A stretch of 64,000 nucleotides of DNA from Flavobacterium sp. LC2016-13 (lineage in GTDB: Bacteria; Bacteroidota; Bacteroidia; Flavobacteriales; Flavobacteriaceae): the NCBI RefSeq assembly GCF_009707955.1, contig NZ_WMDQ01000003.1, positions 1 to 64,000 on the forward strand. Direction: 5' to 3'. Within the stretch, counting starts at the first letter, position 1. Each line of letters opens with the position of its first letter. Below the pieces are notes generated by a model. It had not been told where the DNA came from. It saw only the letters and a program-made list of their open reading frames with translations, and did not search any database. Both the position numbers and the translations under genes were made by a program. Below, piece by piece: positions 44,584-52,584 of this stretch.

Positions 44584-47214
44584 ATGAAAACAGATAAATA
44601 TAAATTAATAGAACTAGCTAAAAATCATCTAAGAGGAGAAAACACAAGTAGTAAAATAACTTTTGATGATTTATATAAGGGTTTAGTACAATATGACCAA
44701 TTTGGTTATGCTGCAGAAATTTTATTGGCAAAAATTGATGAAAATGAAAAAAAAGGAGAACCAGTATCAATAGATATGTATCATAAGCTGGCAAAGAATA
44801 TTTATAAAGACACTACATTATCTGGCTATTTTAAATTTGATAAAGCTTTAAATATTTTAAAAACATATTGTAGTTTAGACGATACTGATGATTGCGAAAC
44901 TCTAGGAATTGCCGGCGCTATCTATAAAAACAAATGGAAATTTAACCATCAGTTTAAAAATTTATTACAGTCCAGAGCATATTATAAAAAGGGATATGAG
45001 TTATGGAAAAATAATTATTTGCATCTGTATTCTGAATATACAGCAATAAATTATGCCTATATAAACGAATTAGTTGCTTGTAAAAATTTGGAACAGCTTA
45101 AGCTGAAAGAAGAAATAACTGATGAAATAATAAAAAGATTTACTACTTCACAAAATGTGCGGAAAGATATTATAAATAGATATGTTAACGAAAATACTGT
45201 ATCTCTAAAAAATACTGTTCCTGATAAATGGTTTTATGCCACATTAGCCGAAGCTTATTTTGGAACGAGACAATACGATAATGCCATACATTTTATCAAA
45301 TTATATATTTCTGAAAATCATGAGAATTGGGAAGTAAAAACATTTGTTCAACAACTTTATCATATTGCAGCATTTCAGGAAACAGAAAAAAAATTTAAGG
45401 ATCTGCCAGAAGACCATCCGTTTGAAATACAAAAAATAGATACCAAAAAACAGAAAGAGTGTTTTTTGGCATTAGAGAATAATGAAGAGGACAATTTAAC
45501 AACCTCTGAATTTGAATCTAAAAAAGAAGGCAAAGTCGGAATTGGACTATCGGGAGGAGGATTTAGAGCGGCATTATTTCATATAGGCGTTTTGGCTGGT
45601 CTGGCTGAAAAAGACATGCTAAAAGACATCGAAGTAATGTCTTGCGTGTCTGGTGGTTCTATTATTGGTGTATATTATTATTTAAAATTAAAAAATTTAC
45701 TGGAAACCAAAGATGACGAGCAAATAACCAAATGCGATTATGTAACTATTATTAAAGAAATAGAAATTGAATTTCAGGCTGCTGTTGAAAAAAACCTAAG
45801 AGTTCAGGTTTTCTCAAATCTCTTTAAAAATATAAAAATGTACAATGAAAAGAAATATTCCCGTAGTTATCGATTAGGAGAGTTGTATGAAAAATATTTT
45901 TATTTGCCATTATTTAATAAGTACCTTGAAAAAAAAGTAACCGCCATTTATATGGGTGATTTATTTATCAATCCGAAAAATGTCATAGGTTTTAATATCT
46001 ATAATGACAATTGGAAAAGAAAAAACAAAGTTCCTCAATTAATCCTAAATGCTACATCTGCAAATACTGGACATAATTGGCAATTTACAGCATCCTGGAT
46101 GGGTGAACCACCAACATATATTTCTGATGTTCTTGATGTAAAACCGAGATTACGCAGGATGTATTATCAAAATGCACCCGAAGAATATAAAAAATTTCGA
46201 TTAGGATATGCTGTTGCAGCTTCTTCTTGTGTTCCGGTTCTTTTTGAGCCTTTATTATTAAGCGGATTATACAAGGATATTGATTTAGAATTAATAGATG
46301 GTGGTGTTCATGACAATCAGGGGATTGCTTCTATATTAGAACAAGAGTGCACCTCTATTATTATAAGCGATGGTAGCGCTCAGATGGCCAATAGTTACAA
46401 AAGTGTTTCTAATGAGTTATCTCTTTTCTTAAGGGTGGACAGTATCCTCCAAGAACGTGTAAGAGAAATACAATTACTTGATTTAAAATCCCGAAAATAT
46501 ACCGATAGTATCAACCAACTTTATATTGTACACCTAAAAAAAGGATTAGGGCAGCTTCCTGTAAGTTGGATCAATTGTACTGACGTAAATAGAAGAATTC
46601 TTCATGATGCTGAAATTGAAGATATCAATGAGTTATTAGATTACGGTTTGATGAAGAAAATTCAGCAACAGCTTTCAGAAATTAGAACAGACTTAGATTC
46701 ATTTAATGAATTAGAATCTTATGCGTTGATGTTTAGCGGATATCAGCAAACTATTAATGAAGTGGATTATAAATCTGATCATACCCAAGCACAATGGAAG
46801 TTTAAAAATATTGAAGCGAGCTGTACACTTCCTGCAAAAGAATCTAGATTAATCAATCAACTTACAGTAAGTAGTTATGTGCCTTTTAAAATTTTGCGCC
46901 TGTCTAAACCATTACGTTATATTACTATTTTACTAGGTATTGCCATATCATTATTTTTAGTAATATACTTTTATAACAATTGGGGAAACACAACCCCGGT
47001 ATTTAGTTTTGGATTTACTTATCGTGAAATAGCCTCGATCGTTCTTTTATTTGTCGTAGCCCTGAACCATAAGTTTGCTAAATACATAAATGTAAAAAGT
47101 AGAGTAAAGAAAAATATCTTTTTTATTGCAATCATTTTTACGGGCTTTATATTATCTAATCTTTACTTATTGATATGCAATAATTTATATAATAAACTAG
47201 GAAAAATAAAATAA
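44584..47214 (+). CDS. TPR-S/patatin-like phospholipase with C-terminal membrane helices
   Basis: An 876-aa protein. Residues 1-270 are all-helical with TPR-S (TRAFs-binding-like) features: ETLGIAGAIYKNKW (near 105) and SRAYYKKGYELWKNNYLHLY. Residues about 315-700 are a patatin domain: GLSGGGFRAALFH (oxyanion loop, 321-333), SCVSGGSIIG with nucleophile Ser356, and LIDGGVHDNQG with Asp572, so the Ser-Asp dyad is intact. Three hydrophobic segments lie at about 787-870. Patatins hydrolyse acyl esters of membrane lipids and serve as cell-killing effectors in several defence systems. TPR-S is an adaptor typical of NTPase-based conflict operons. It is first of four same-strand genes. The ATG at 44584 follows an in-frame TTG at 44581. 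Confidence 0.85.
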   Translation: MKTDKYKLIELAKNHLRGENTSSKITFDDLYKGLVQYDQFGYAAEILLAKIDENEKKGEPVSIDMYHKLAKNIYKDTTLSGYFKFDKALNILKTYCSLDDTDDCETLGIAGAIYKNKWKFNHQFKNLLQSRAYYKKGYELWKNNYLHLYSEYTAINYAYINELVACKNLEQLKLKEEITDEIIKRFTTSQNVRKDIINRYVNENTVSLKNTVPDKWFYATLAEAYFGTRQYDNAIHFIKLYISENHENWEVKTFVQQLYHIAAFQETEKKFKDLPEDHPFEIQKIDTKKQKECFLALENNEEDNLTTSEFESKKEGKVGIGLSGGGFRAALFHIGVLAGLAEKDMLKDIEVMSCVSGGSIIGVYYYLKLKNLLETKDDEQITKCDYVTIIKEIEIEFQAAVEKNLRVQVFSNLFKNIKMYNEKKYSRSYRLGELYEKYFYLPLFNKYLEKKVTAIYMGDLFINPKNVIGFNIYNDNWKRKNKVPQLILNATSANTGHNWQFTASWMGEPPTYISDVLDVKPRLRRMYYQNAPEEYKKFRLGYAVAASSCVPVLFEPLLLSGLYKDIDLELIDGGVHDNQGIASILEQECTSIIISDGSAQMANSYKSVSNELSLFLRVDSILQERVREIQLLDLKSRKYTDSINQLYIVHLKKGLGQLPVSWINCTDVNRRILHDAEIEDINELLDYGLMKKIQQQLSEIRTDLDSFNELESYALMFSGYQQTINEVDYKSDHTQAQWKFKNIEASCTLPAKESRLINQLTVSSYVPFKILRLSKPLRYITILLGIAISLFLVIYFYNNWGNTTPVFSFGFTYREIASIVLLFVVALNHKFAKYINVKSRVKKNIFFIAIIFTGFILSNLYLLICNNLYNKLGKIK

Positions 47215-47333
47215 GTTAATTATTAATTTAATTGAGAAATTATTATGAAAATAAATTACACCTCTGTTTAATTTTTAATGCTCAGGCAAATCAAATTAGC
47301 GAATTATTTGTAAAACAATTAAATCATACAAAA

Positions 47334-48797
47334 ATGGCCGTAGAAATAGAAAATGCATATAAAACAATCGCCAGACATATTACTTCACCAAGAGGGCAAT
47401 GTGTTTTGATTTTAGGCCCTGAATTAGCTATTAATAAAGATGGTATTGGTTATAAAACTTATTTTAGAGATATTATGCCAAATAATAGCAAATATTTTGA
47501 TTTGGAGAATCTTTTTTATTTTAACAATAGTACTGACAGATATTCGATTGTAAATAAAGTACTCGAGTATTATGAAAGTGTTGGAGATCCGGTGCTAATA
47601 GAGATGATTTCCAGAATTCCGTTTCCCTTAATTATCAATGTAAATCCAGACAAAGCAATCAACAGAACATACAATTGTAAAGGTATTAATTTTTCAGGTG
47701 GTTATTTCACAAAAGACTCTAAGACAATATTTAATTCTATTCCATTACCATCAAAAGAAACACCTGTAATTTACAATATTTTTGGTTCTATAGAAGCAGA
47801 TCAGTCACTTATACTTAACCATAAAAAACTTTACGAAACAATTCAATATTTATTGCCTAAAAAATCATTGCCCGATAACATAGAATTATTTTTAAATGAA
47901 ACTGCTAGTAGTTTTATTTTTTTAGGATTTAAATTCGATTCGTGGCAATACCAACTCCTTTGTCATAAACTTATTGTGAATTCCTCTAATAATGATTTGA
48001 AAACAAACATCAGTTCTACTAATATTATCGAAAATGAGAATGTTTCAATTATTATGAATGATTCATTCGCTATGAAATTTACGGCAGAAAACCCAATACA
48101 ATGCATTCATAATATTATTAAATGTTGTGAGCAAATAGATTTGGAAAGTTTACGAACTAGAAATGAAAATAGTGCATACAGCACTTTTATATCCTACGCA
48201 CGAAAAGACGATAGTAATTTAGAAAGAGAAAACATTGTAAATCTTATTGAAGATAAATTCAAGAACAATGTATGCAACCAAAATAACTTGTTTCAGCTCT
48301 TTAGAGATCGAAATGATTTAAAATATGGCGACAGCATCGATTCTTTTATGACTCATATTGGTATCGGAAAATCTGTTATTAGAGTCATTAGTCATAAATA
48401 CCTCACTTCTATTTATTGTATGATCGAAGCTTATCGCATACACAATTATTCTGATGAAGACAAAAGAATCTTTACAATTATAATGAGCGATGCTGATATC
48501 CATTCAACAGATAGTATTTCAAAATATAAAAAATATTGGTTTGATAAATGCCAAATCATTTTAAAAGATCAAACCAAATTATCGAATGGAAATTATGACG
48601 ATTATGTTAGCATTTATAGATTTATTGACACATTCCTAGCTGAACTTGCCGATCAGATTTATCTTGATTTAGACTATAGCGATATCTATATAAAAGACAC
48701 AACAATATTGCCACAAGAGTTTATCATAAAAGATTCTAAAAAGCAAAAATTTGAAGAATTTATCCAAGAAGTATGCACTACAATGAAAAAGCAATAA
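47334..48797 (+). CDS. SIR2-like domain fused to TIR domain
   Basis: A 487-aa protein from ATG 47334; an in-frame TTG at 47232 would add 34 residues and leave only a 17-bp gap to the patatin gene. Residues about 10-270 resemble bacterial SIR2-like domains: CVLILGPELAINKDG, FPLIINVNPDKAIN (in place of TTNxD), VIYNIFGSIEADQSLILNHKKLY and FIFLGFKFDSWQYQLL. The position normally HG reads FG, so the sirtuin catalytic His is lost and this half may only bind nucleotide. Residues 282-460 are a TIR domain (YSTFISYARKDDSN, LFRDRNDLKYGDSI) with SIYCMIEAYRI giving a candidate NADase Glu365. Likely an NAD-consuming or signal-making effector. Confidence 0.85.
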   Translation: MAVEIENAYKTIARHITSPRGQCVLILGPELAINKDGIGYKTYFRDIMPNNSKYFDLENLFYFNNSTDRYSIVNKVLEYYESVGDPVLIEMISRIPFPLIINVNPDKAINRTYNCKGINFSGGYFTKDSKTIFNSIPLPSKETPVIYNIFGSIEADQSLILNHKKLYETIQYLLPKKSLPDNIELFLNETASSFIFLGFKFDSWQYQLLCHKLIVNSSNNDLKTNISSTNIIENENVSIIMNDSFAMKFTAENPIQCIHNIIKCCEQIDLESLRTRNENSAYSTFISYARKDDSNLERENIVNLIEDKFKNNVCNQNNLFQLFRDRNDLKYGDSIDSFMTHIGIGKSVIRVISHKYLTSIYCMIEAYRIHNYSDEDKRIFTIIMSDADIHSTDSISKYKKYWFDKCQIILKDQTKLSNGNYDDYVSIYRFIDTFLAELADQIYLDLDYSDIYIKDTTILPQEFIIKDSKKQKFEEFIQEVCTTMKKQ

Positions 48798-48799
48798 TC

Positions 48800-50563
48800 A
48801 TGAAAAAAACGTATCGCTATCCGGGTGTAAATTATTTTACCACAAAAGACAGTGCCATTTTTTGTGGAAGAGAAGATGAAATTGATGCTTTTTATACACA
48901 AGTAATGTTAAATCGAACTCTTGTTTTACATGCCGATTCTGGAATTGGGAAAAGTTCTCTCATTCAGGCAGGTTTTTTACCTTTTTTAGATGAAAAACAA
49001 AATGAATCTGTATTACAAGATCCTAATTTCTCAAAATATTTACCAATTACAATCCGTTTTGATTCTTTAAAAAAAACTGCAAAAAATGAAGACAGACAAA
49101 TCTCAATTAGTAAAGAAGATTTAATAGAGGATACATTAACAAAAATTAAAAGTGAATTTCCACGATTAAATAAGATTCAACTTCCTTTAAAAAAATACAA
49201 TCCGGATTCTTTATGGTGGATTGCAAAAAAAATGGCCTCCGAAAAATTAAAATTATTATTAATATTTGATCAATTTGAAGAGATACAAGGTTATCCTCTT
49301 GAAACCATAAAATATTTTAAAGAAGAATTAGCAGAACTACTTAATACTGAAATGCCAAAACTAATCTATGAAAATATAAAAGAAGCAGCGTCAGAGATGA
49401 GTAGTAATGAAAATGCAAATGAGCAGGAAAAAAATGAGTTAAATAACATTATAAGTTTTTTTGAAAAACCGTTGGATGCCAAAGCCATTTTTATTGTTAG
49501 AGAAGATCGGTTAGGTACAATGACTTTACTGGCTGATTATTTTCCAAATATACTTAAAAATGACTTTATATTAAATCCATTATCTTTTCAAAATGCACTC
49601 ATTGCATTAACCAAACCTGCATTAGTCGCTGGTGACTTCTATTCACCAAAATTTAAGTTTGAATCCGATGAATTAGTCACACACTTAATAAATGAGATTG
49701 CAGACAGTCAAACAGGTTTAATTGATCCGATACAAATTCAGATAGTGGCCACCAACATAGAAAAAAATTGCATTGAAAAAACAAAATTGCAACCTAATAT
49801 TAATGAACCATATATAGTAACCGAAGAAGATATTCCAAATCTGGGAGATATTATAAACGAATTTTACAACAATTGTTGGGATATATTAAAATCAAAACTC
49901 GATCTCACTGAAGATCAGTTCGAGAGTAAAAAAAACAAAATTACTGATCTTTTGGTTGTAAATAATCGTAGAGACCTTGTTAATTCTGGGTGGATTATTG
50001 AAGCTCAAACTCAGGAAATCGACCAAAAAATAGTAGATGAATTACTCATGACCGGTTTATTACGAGTCGTTCTTTATGGAAGAGAAAAATATTATCAACT
50101 ATGTCATGACCGGTTTATAAAACCAGTTTCAGAAGACCAGCAAAAACACGAGTTAATCCTAAAAGAAAAAGAAACAGAAAAACTCAAAAGGGATTTAGAA
50201 ATAGAAAAGAAAGGAGCCTCAGACATAAAAGAACTTTATAGAAAAATTAAAATTAAGAATAAAATTAGCATTGGTATTGCCACTATATGTCTTTTATTAT
50301 TTGGGCTTGTATTCATATCATATTATAACGTCGAGAAAATGAAAACTAAAAATATAGATTTGTCAAAAATATATGTTAAAAAAAATATAAATAGCGCAGA
50401 TATTTTAATTGAAGATAAAGATTTTGATGCTGCAAAAGTGTATCTTGAAGAGGCTAAAATATTTTTAAAAAACTCCTTAATAGACTACAAAACAGACACT
50501 TTATATTTAGAAATTGAGAAAAAGATAAAAGATATTGATGAAAAATCTAAAAAAAACAAATAG
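48800..50563 (+). CDS. Membrane-anchored STAND-type NTPase
   Basis: A 587-aa protein. N-terminal GREDEIDAFYTQV leads into the P-loop HADSGIGKSSLIQ (45-57). Walker B is LKLLLIFDQFEE (150-161), sensor-1-like IFIVREDRLGTM near 237, then a winged-helix-like part (DELLMTGLLRVV...YYQLCHDRF). This is the nSTAND layout. A charged coiled coil (about 465-495) and one membrane helix (ISIGIATICLLLFGLVFISYY, near 499) precede a short TPR-like tail. STAND ATPases are signal-dependent assembly switches, as in NLR proteins. It lacks the usual large sensor repeat array; the next gene could supply it. The ATG is 2 bp after the SIR2-TIR stop, so translation is coupled. Confidence 0.87.
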   Translation: MKKTYRYPGVNYFTTKDSAIFCGREDEIDAFYTQVMLNRTLVLHADSGIGKSSLIQAGFLPFLDEKQNESVLQDPNFSKYLPITIRFDSLKKTAKNEDRQISISKEDLIEDTLTKIKSEFPRLNKIQLPLKKYNPDSLWWIAKKMASEKLKLLLIFDQFEEIQGYPLETIKYFKEELAELLNTEMPKLIYENIKEAASEMSSNENANEQEKNELNNIISFFEKPLDAKAIFIVREDRLGTMTLLADYFPNILKNDFILNPLSFQNALIALTKPALVAGDFYSPKFKFESDELVTHLINEIADSQTGLIDPIQIQIVATNIEKNCIEKTKLQPNINEPYIVTEEDIPNLGDIINEFYNNCWDILKSKLDLTEDQFESKKNKITDLLVVNNRRDLVNSGWIIEAQTQEIDQKIVDELLMTGLLRVVLYGREKYYQLCHDRFIKPVSEDQQKHELILKEKETEKLKRDLEIEKKGASDIKELYRKIKIKNKISIGIATICLLLFGLVFISYYNVEKMKTKNIDLSKIYVKKNINSADILIEDKDFDAAKVYLEEAKIFLKNSLIDYKTDTLYLEIEKKIKDIDEKSKKNK

Positions 50564-50566
50564 ATC

Positions 50567-51790
50567 ATGAAAAATTTACTACGCATAATTTTACTATTTA
50601 ATCTTACCGCTTATTCTCAAAATATCTCAGATAAAACTAGAGTATTTAAGAGCTACATCTCAGAAGGAGATAGATATATACCAAACAAAATAGATGAAGC
50701 AATCAAATCTTATAAGAAGGCAAGAAACTGGGCAATTCAATGGGATATGGCAAATACTTACGTAGATTTAGCAAGAAATAAAATAAATAACGCTGAAAAT
50801 GATTTAAATAGTTTAAATGAAAGAATTGCATTGGGCGAAATAAAATCTAATGATATGATATTCCCTCGTAAAAAACCGACGATTCCTAAAACGAAAGTGC
50901 TATCAAAAATAGAAAAAAAATACAACTCCCTTTTAGAAGAAGCCAAAACGATTTATTCTGATTATGCAAAACTATTATTAGAAAACAACAAATTCACTGA
51001 AGCTGAAAAACTATATTCAAAAATTCTAAAATTTGAACCAGATAATACCGATGCAAAGTATAGTCTTTTTAGATTAGAATATAAAGAAGAGCTTGCAAAA
51101 ACTGAAAAATTAGTAACAACAGAAAATAGTATTTATCAATTATTGCTTTATTTAAATTTTAGTCTGGAAAAAAAAGAGCCTGAATTAGCTAAGAGAATTA
51201 CTCAAAAGATCTTAAGTGTCGAAGACAATCCTATTACAAGAGATGCTATTTCTAATAGTTACTATAAAAATACAGGTGATAGTCATTTCAAAGAATTGTT
51301 TTTATCTGATAATTCTAAAATAGCTGAATACAGAGATTACTATATTTATATAAAAGCTATACCTGGGAACAAGAATATTGATTTTTTAGAATATTATACA
51401 AATTTAGTTTCTCTCGATTTAGGATATTTAAAAACAAATCCCGTAGATATATATTTAGCGAAAGAACAAACATCAGAACATTACAATAATTTTGGTTGGT
51501 TTAGTTTATTGTGTCAAAAATATGATAATACATTAGAATATTTTAATAAAAGTATTGAGTACAGAAATGATAATAAAACTGCCGAGGGAAACATACCTCA
51601 CGCATATTTGTTTACAAATCAATTTGAAAAAGCCAAAGAGCTCTATCTAAAACTTAAAGATCTTCAGTTTGATTCTTTTAGTGAATATAAAACTTTTAAA
51701 GAAGCTTTTTTAGGTGATTTTAAAGATTTTAGAAAAGCTGGTATTATCAATAATGATATGGATAAAATCCAAGCTTTATTGGAAGAATAA
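50567..51790 (+). CDS. Exported TPR protein of the conflict operon
   Basis: A 407-aa protein with a signal peptide (MKNLLRIILLFNLTAYSQ) and several TPR-type helix pairs: KIDEAIKSYKKARNW, YAKLLLENNKFTEAEKLYSKILKFEPDN, YNNFGWFSLLCQKYDNTLEYFNKSIEY and FTNQFEKAKELYLKL. It begins 3 bp after the STAND gene, so it is the fourth member of the operon. Export to the periplasm is unusual for a partner of a cytoplasmic NTPase; it could contact the segment of the STAND protein beyond its membrane helix, which also looks TPR-like. No enzymatic motif is seen. Confidence 0.8.
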   Translation: MKNLLRIILLFNLTAYSQNISDKTRVFKSYISEGDRYIPNKIDEAIKSYKKARNWAIQWDMANTYVDLARNKINNAENDLNSLNERIALGEIKSNDMIFPRKKPTIPKTKVLSKIEKKYNSLLEEAKTIYSDYAKLLLENNKFTEAEKLYSKILKFEPDNTDAKYSLFRLEYKEELAKTEKLVTTENSIYQLLLYLNFSLEKKEPELAKRITQKILSVEDNPITRDAISNSYYKNTGDSHFKELFLSDNSKIAEYRDYYIYIKAIPGNKNIDFLEYYTNLVSLDLGYLKTNPVDIYLAKEQTSEHYNNFGWFSLLCQKYDNTLEYFNKSIEYRNDNKTAEGNIPHAYLFTNQFEKAKELYLKLKDLQFDSFSEYKTFKEAFLGDFKDFRKAGIINNDMDKIQALLEE

Positions 51791-51894
51791 AAGCTAAAAC
51801 TCTGAAGAGATTTAATTAAAAAATGATTTTAAAATTAACTCACTTTTAGAACGAGCAAAGATTTGTTAAATTAAATTTTAAACTTTATTTTTTT

Positions 51895-52449
51895 CTAGAT
51901 TTCATTGATATTAACGATATCTATTCTCGCTCCTTTATTTTTTGCTATATCGATCATATGTGCTGTGCCTCCATTGCCATCTCCTTTTTTCATATCCCAT
52001 AAAGCAATGAGTGTAATTTTTTTTTCTTTTGTTTGAAAGGCACAATCAAGCATCCATAAATTTACGGCAACCCATGCATCATTTTCAGTGATTTTGCTTC
52101 TTTCTAATGGTAGTATATGAACAGGCAATTTATTAATTAATCGATCAAAACGCATCTCCCATGTTTTTCCTGCAAATGAAACTGATTGTTTTTTAAATTC
52201 TTCAACAGGGTAAGCAAGATAAATTTCAGATTTTATACCTATTTCTTTACACAATTCATGAAATAATATATCTCCGCCACATGCTCCTCCTGCTATACCA
52301 ATCAACACTTCGGTTTCTCTCTCTTTTTCTTTTATTAATTGCTTCAAAATCTCAGTTCTTACTAACATTTCTTTACTAGCAGAAAAACGTGGTTCTTTTC
52401 TGTCCTCTTTATCAATCATATGTCCTGCAAATAAAATTGTATGTTTCAT
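51895..52449 (-). CDS. SLOG-superfamily protein (TPR-S-associated type)
   Basis: A 184-aa single-domain Rossmann-like protein. LFAGHMIDKEDRKEPRFS (6-23), LIGIAGGACGGDILFHELC (49-67) and ALWDMKKGDGNGGTAHMIDI (149-168) are the glycine-rich motifs of the SLOG domains often found next to or fused with TPR-S. SLOG domains bind nucleotide-derived ligands; in Thoeris a different SLOG senses a cyclic ADP-ribose signal. It is convergent with the TPR-S/patatin/SIR2-TIR/STAND operon, 104 bp from its end, and I treat it as a fifth component. No membrane or export signal. Confidence 0.78.
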   Translation of the reverse strand: MKHTILFAGHMIDKEDRKEPRFSASKEMLVRTEILKQLIKEKERETEVLIGIAGGACGGDILFHELCKEIGIKSEIYLAYPVEEFKKQSVSFAGKTWEMRFDRLINKLPVHILPLERSKITENDAWVAVNLWMLDCAFQTKEKKITLIALWDMKKGDGNGGTAHMIDIAKNKGARIDIVNINEI

Positions 52450-52584
52450 ATGTTGAAGTTCTTATTAAATATGTTATATGAAATTTCTAAAATGATCTTT
52501 ATTCTTAACCTTATTTTTGTCAAGATGTCTTTCAGAGCTTCAATGCTTAAGTCAGCGCTATGCTTAAAATCAAAACACATAAAA

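Noticed and set aside
44584..52449. Canonical Thoeris, CBASS or Avs system
   Set aside because: Thoeris would need ThsA (SIR2-SLOG or other effector) and ThsB; here SIR2 is fused to TIR, lacks its His, and SLOG is separate. No CD-NTase, Cap2/Cap3 or HORMA/TRIP13 gene is present for CBASS, and the STAND protein lacks the long sensor repeats of Avs.
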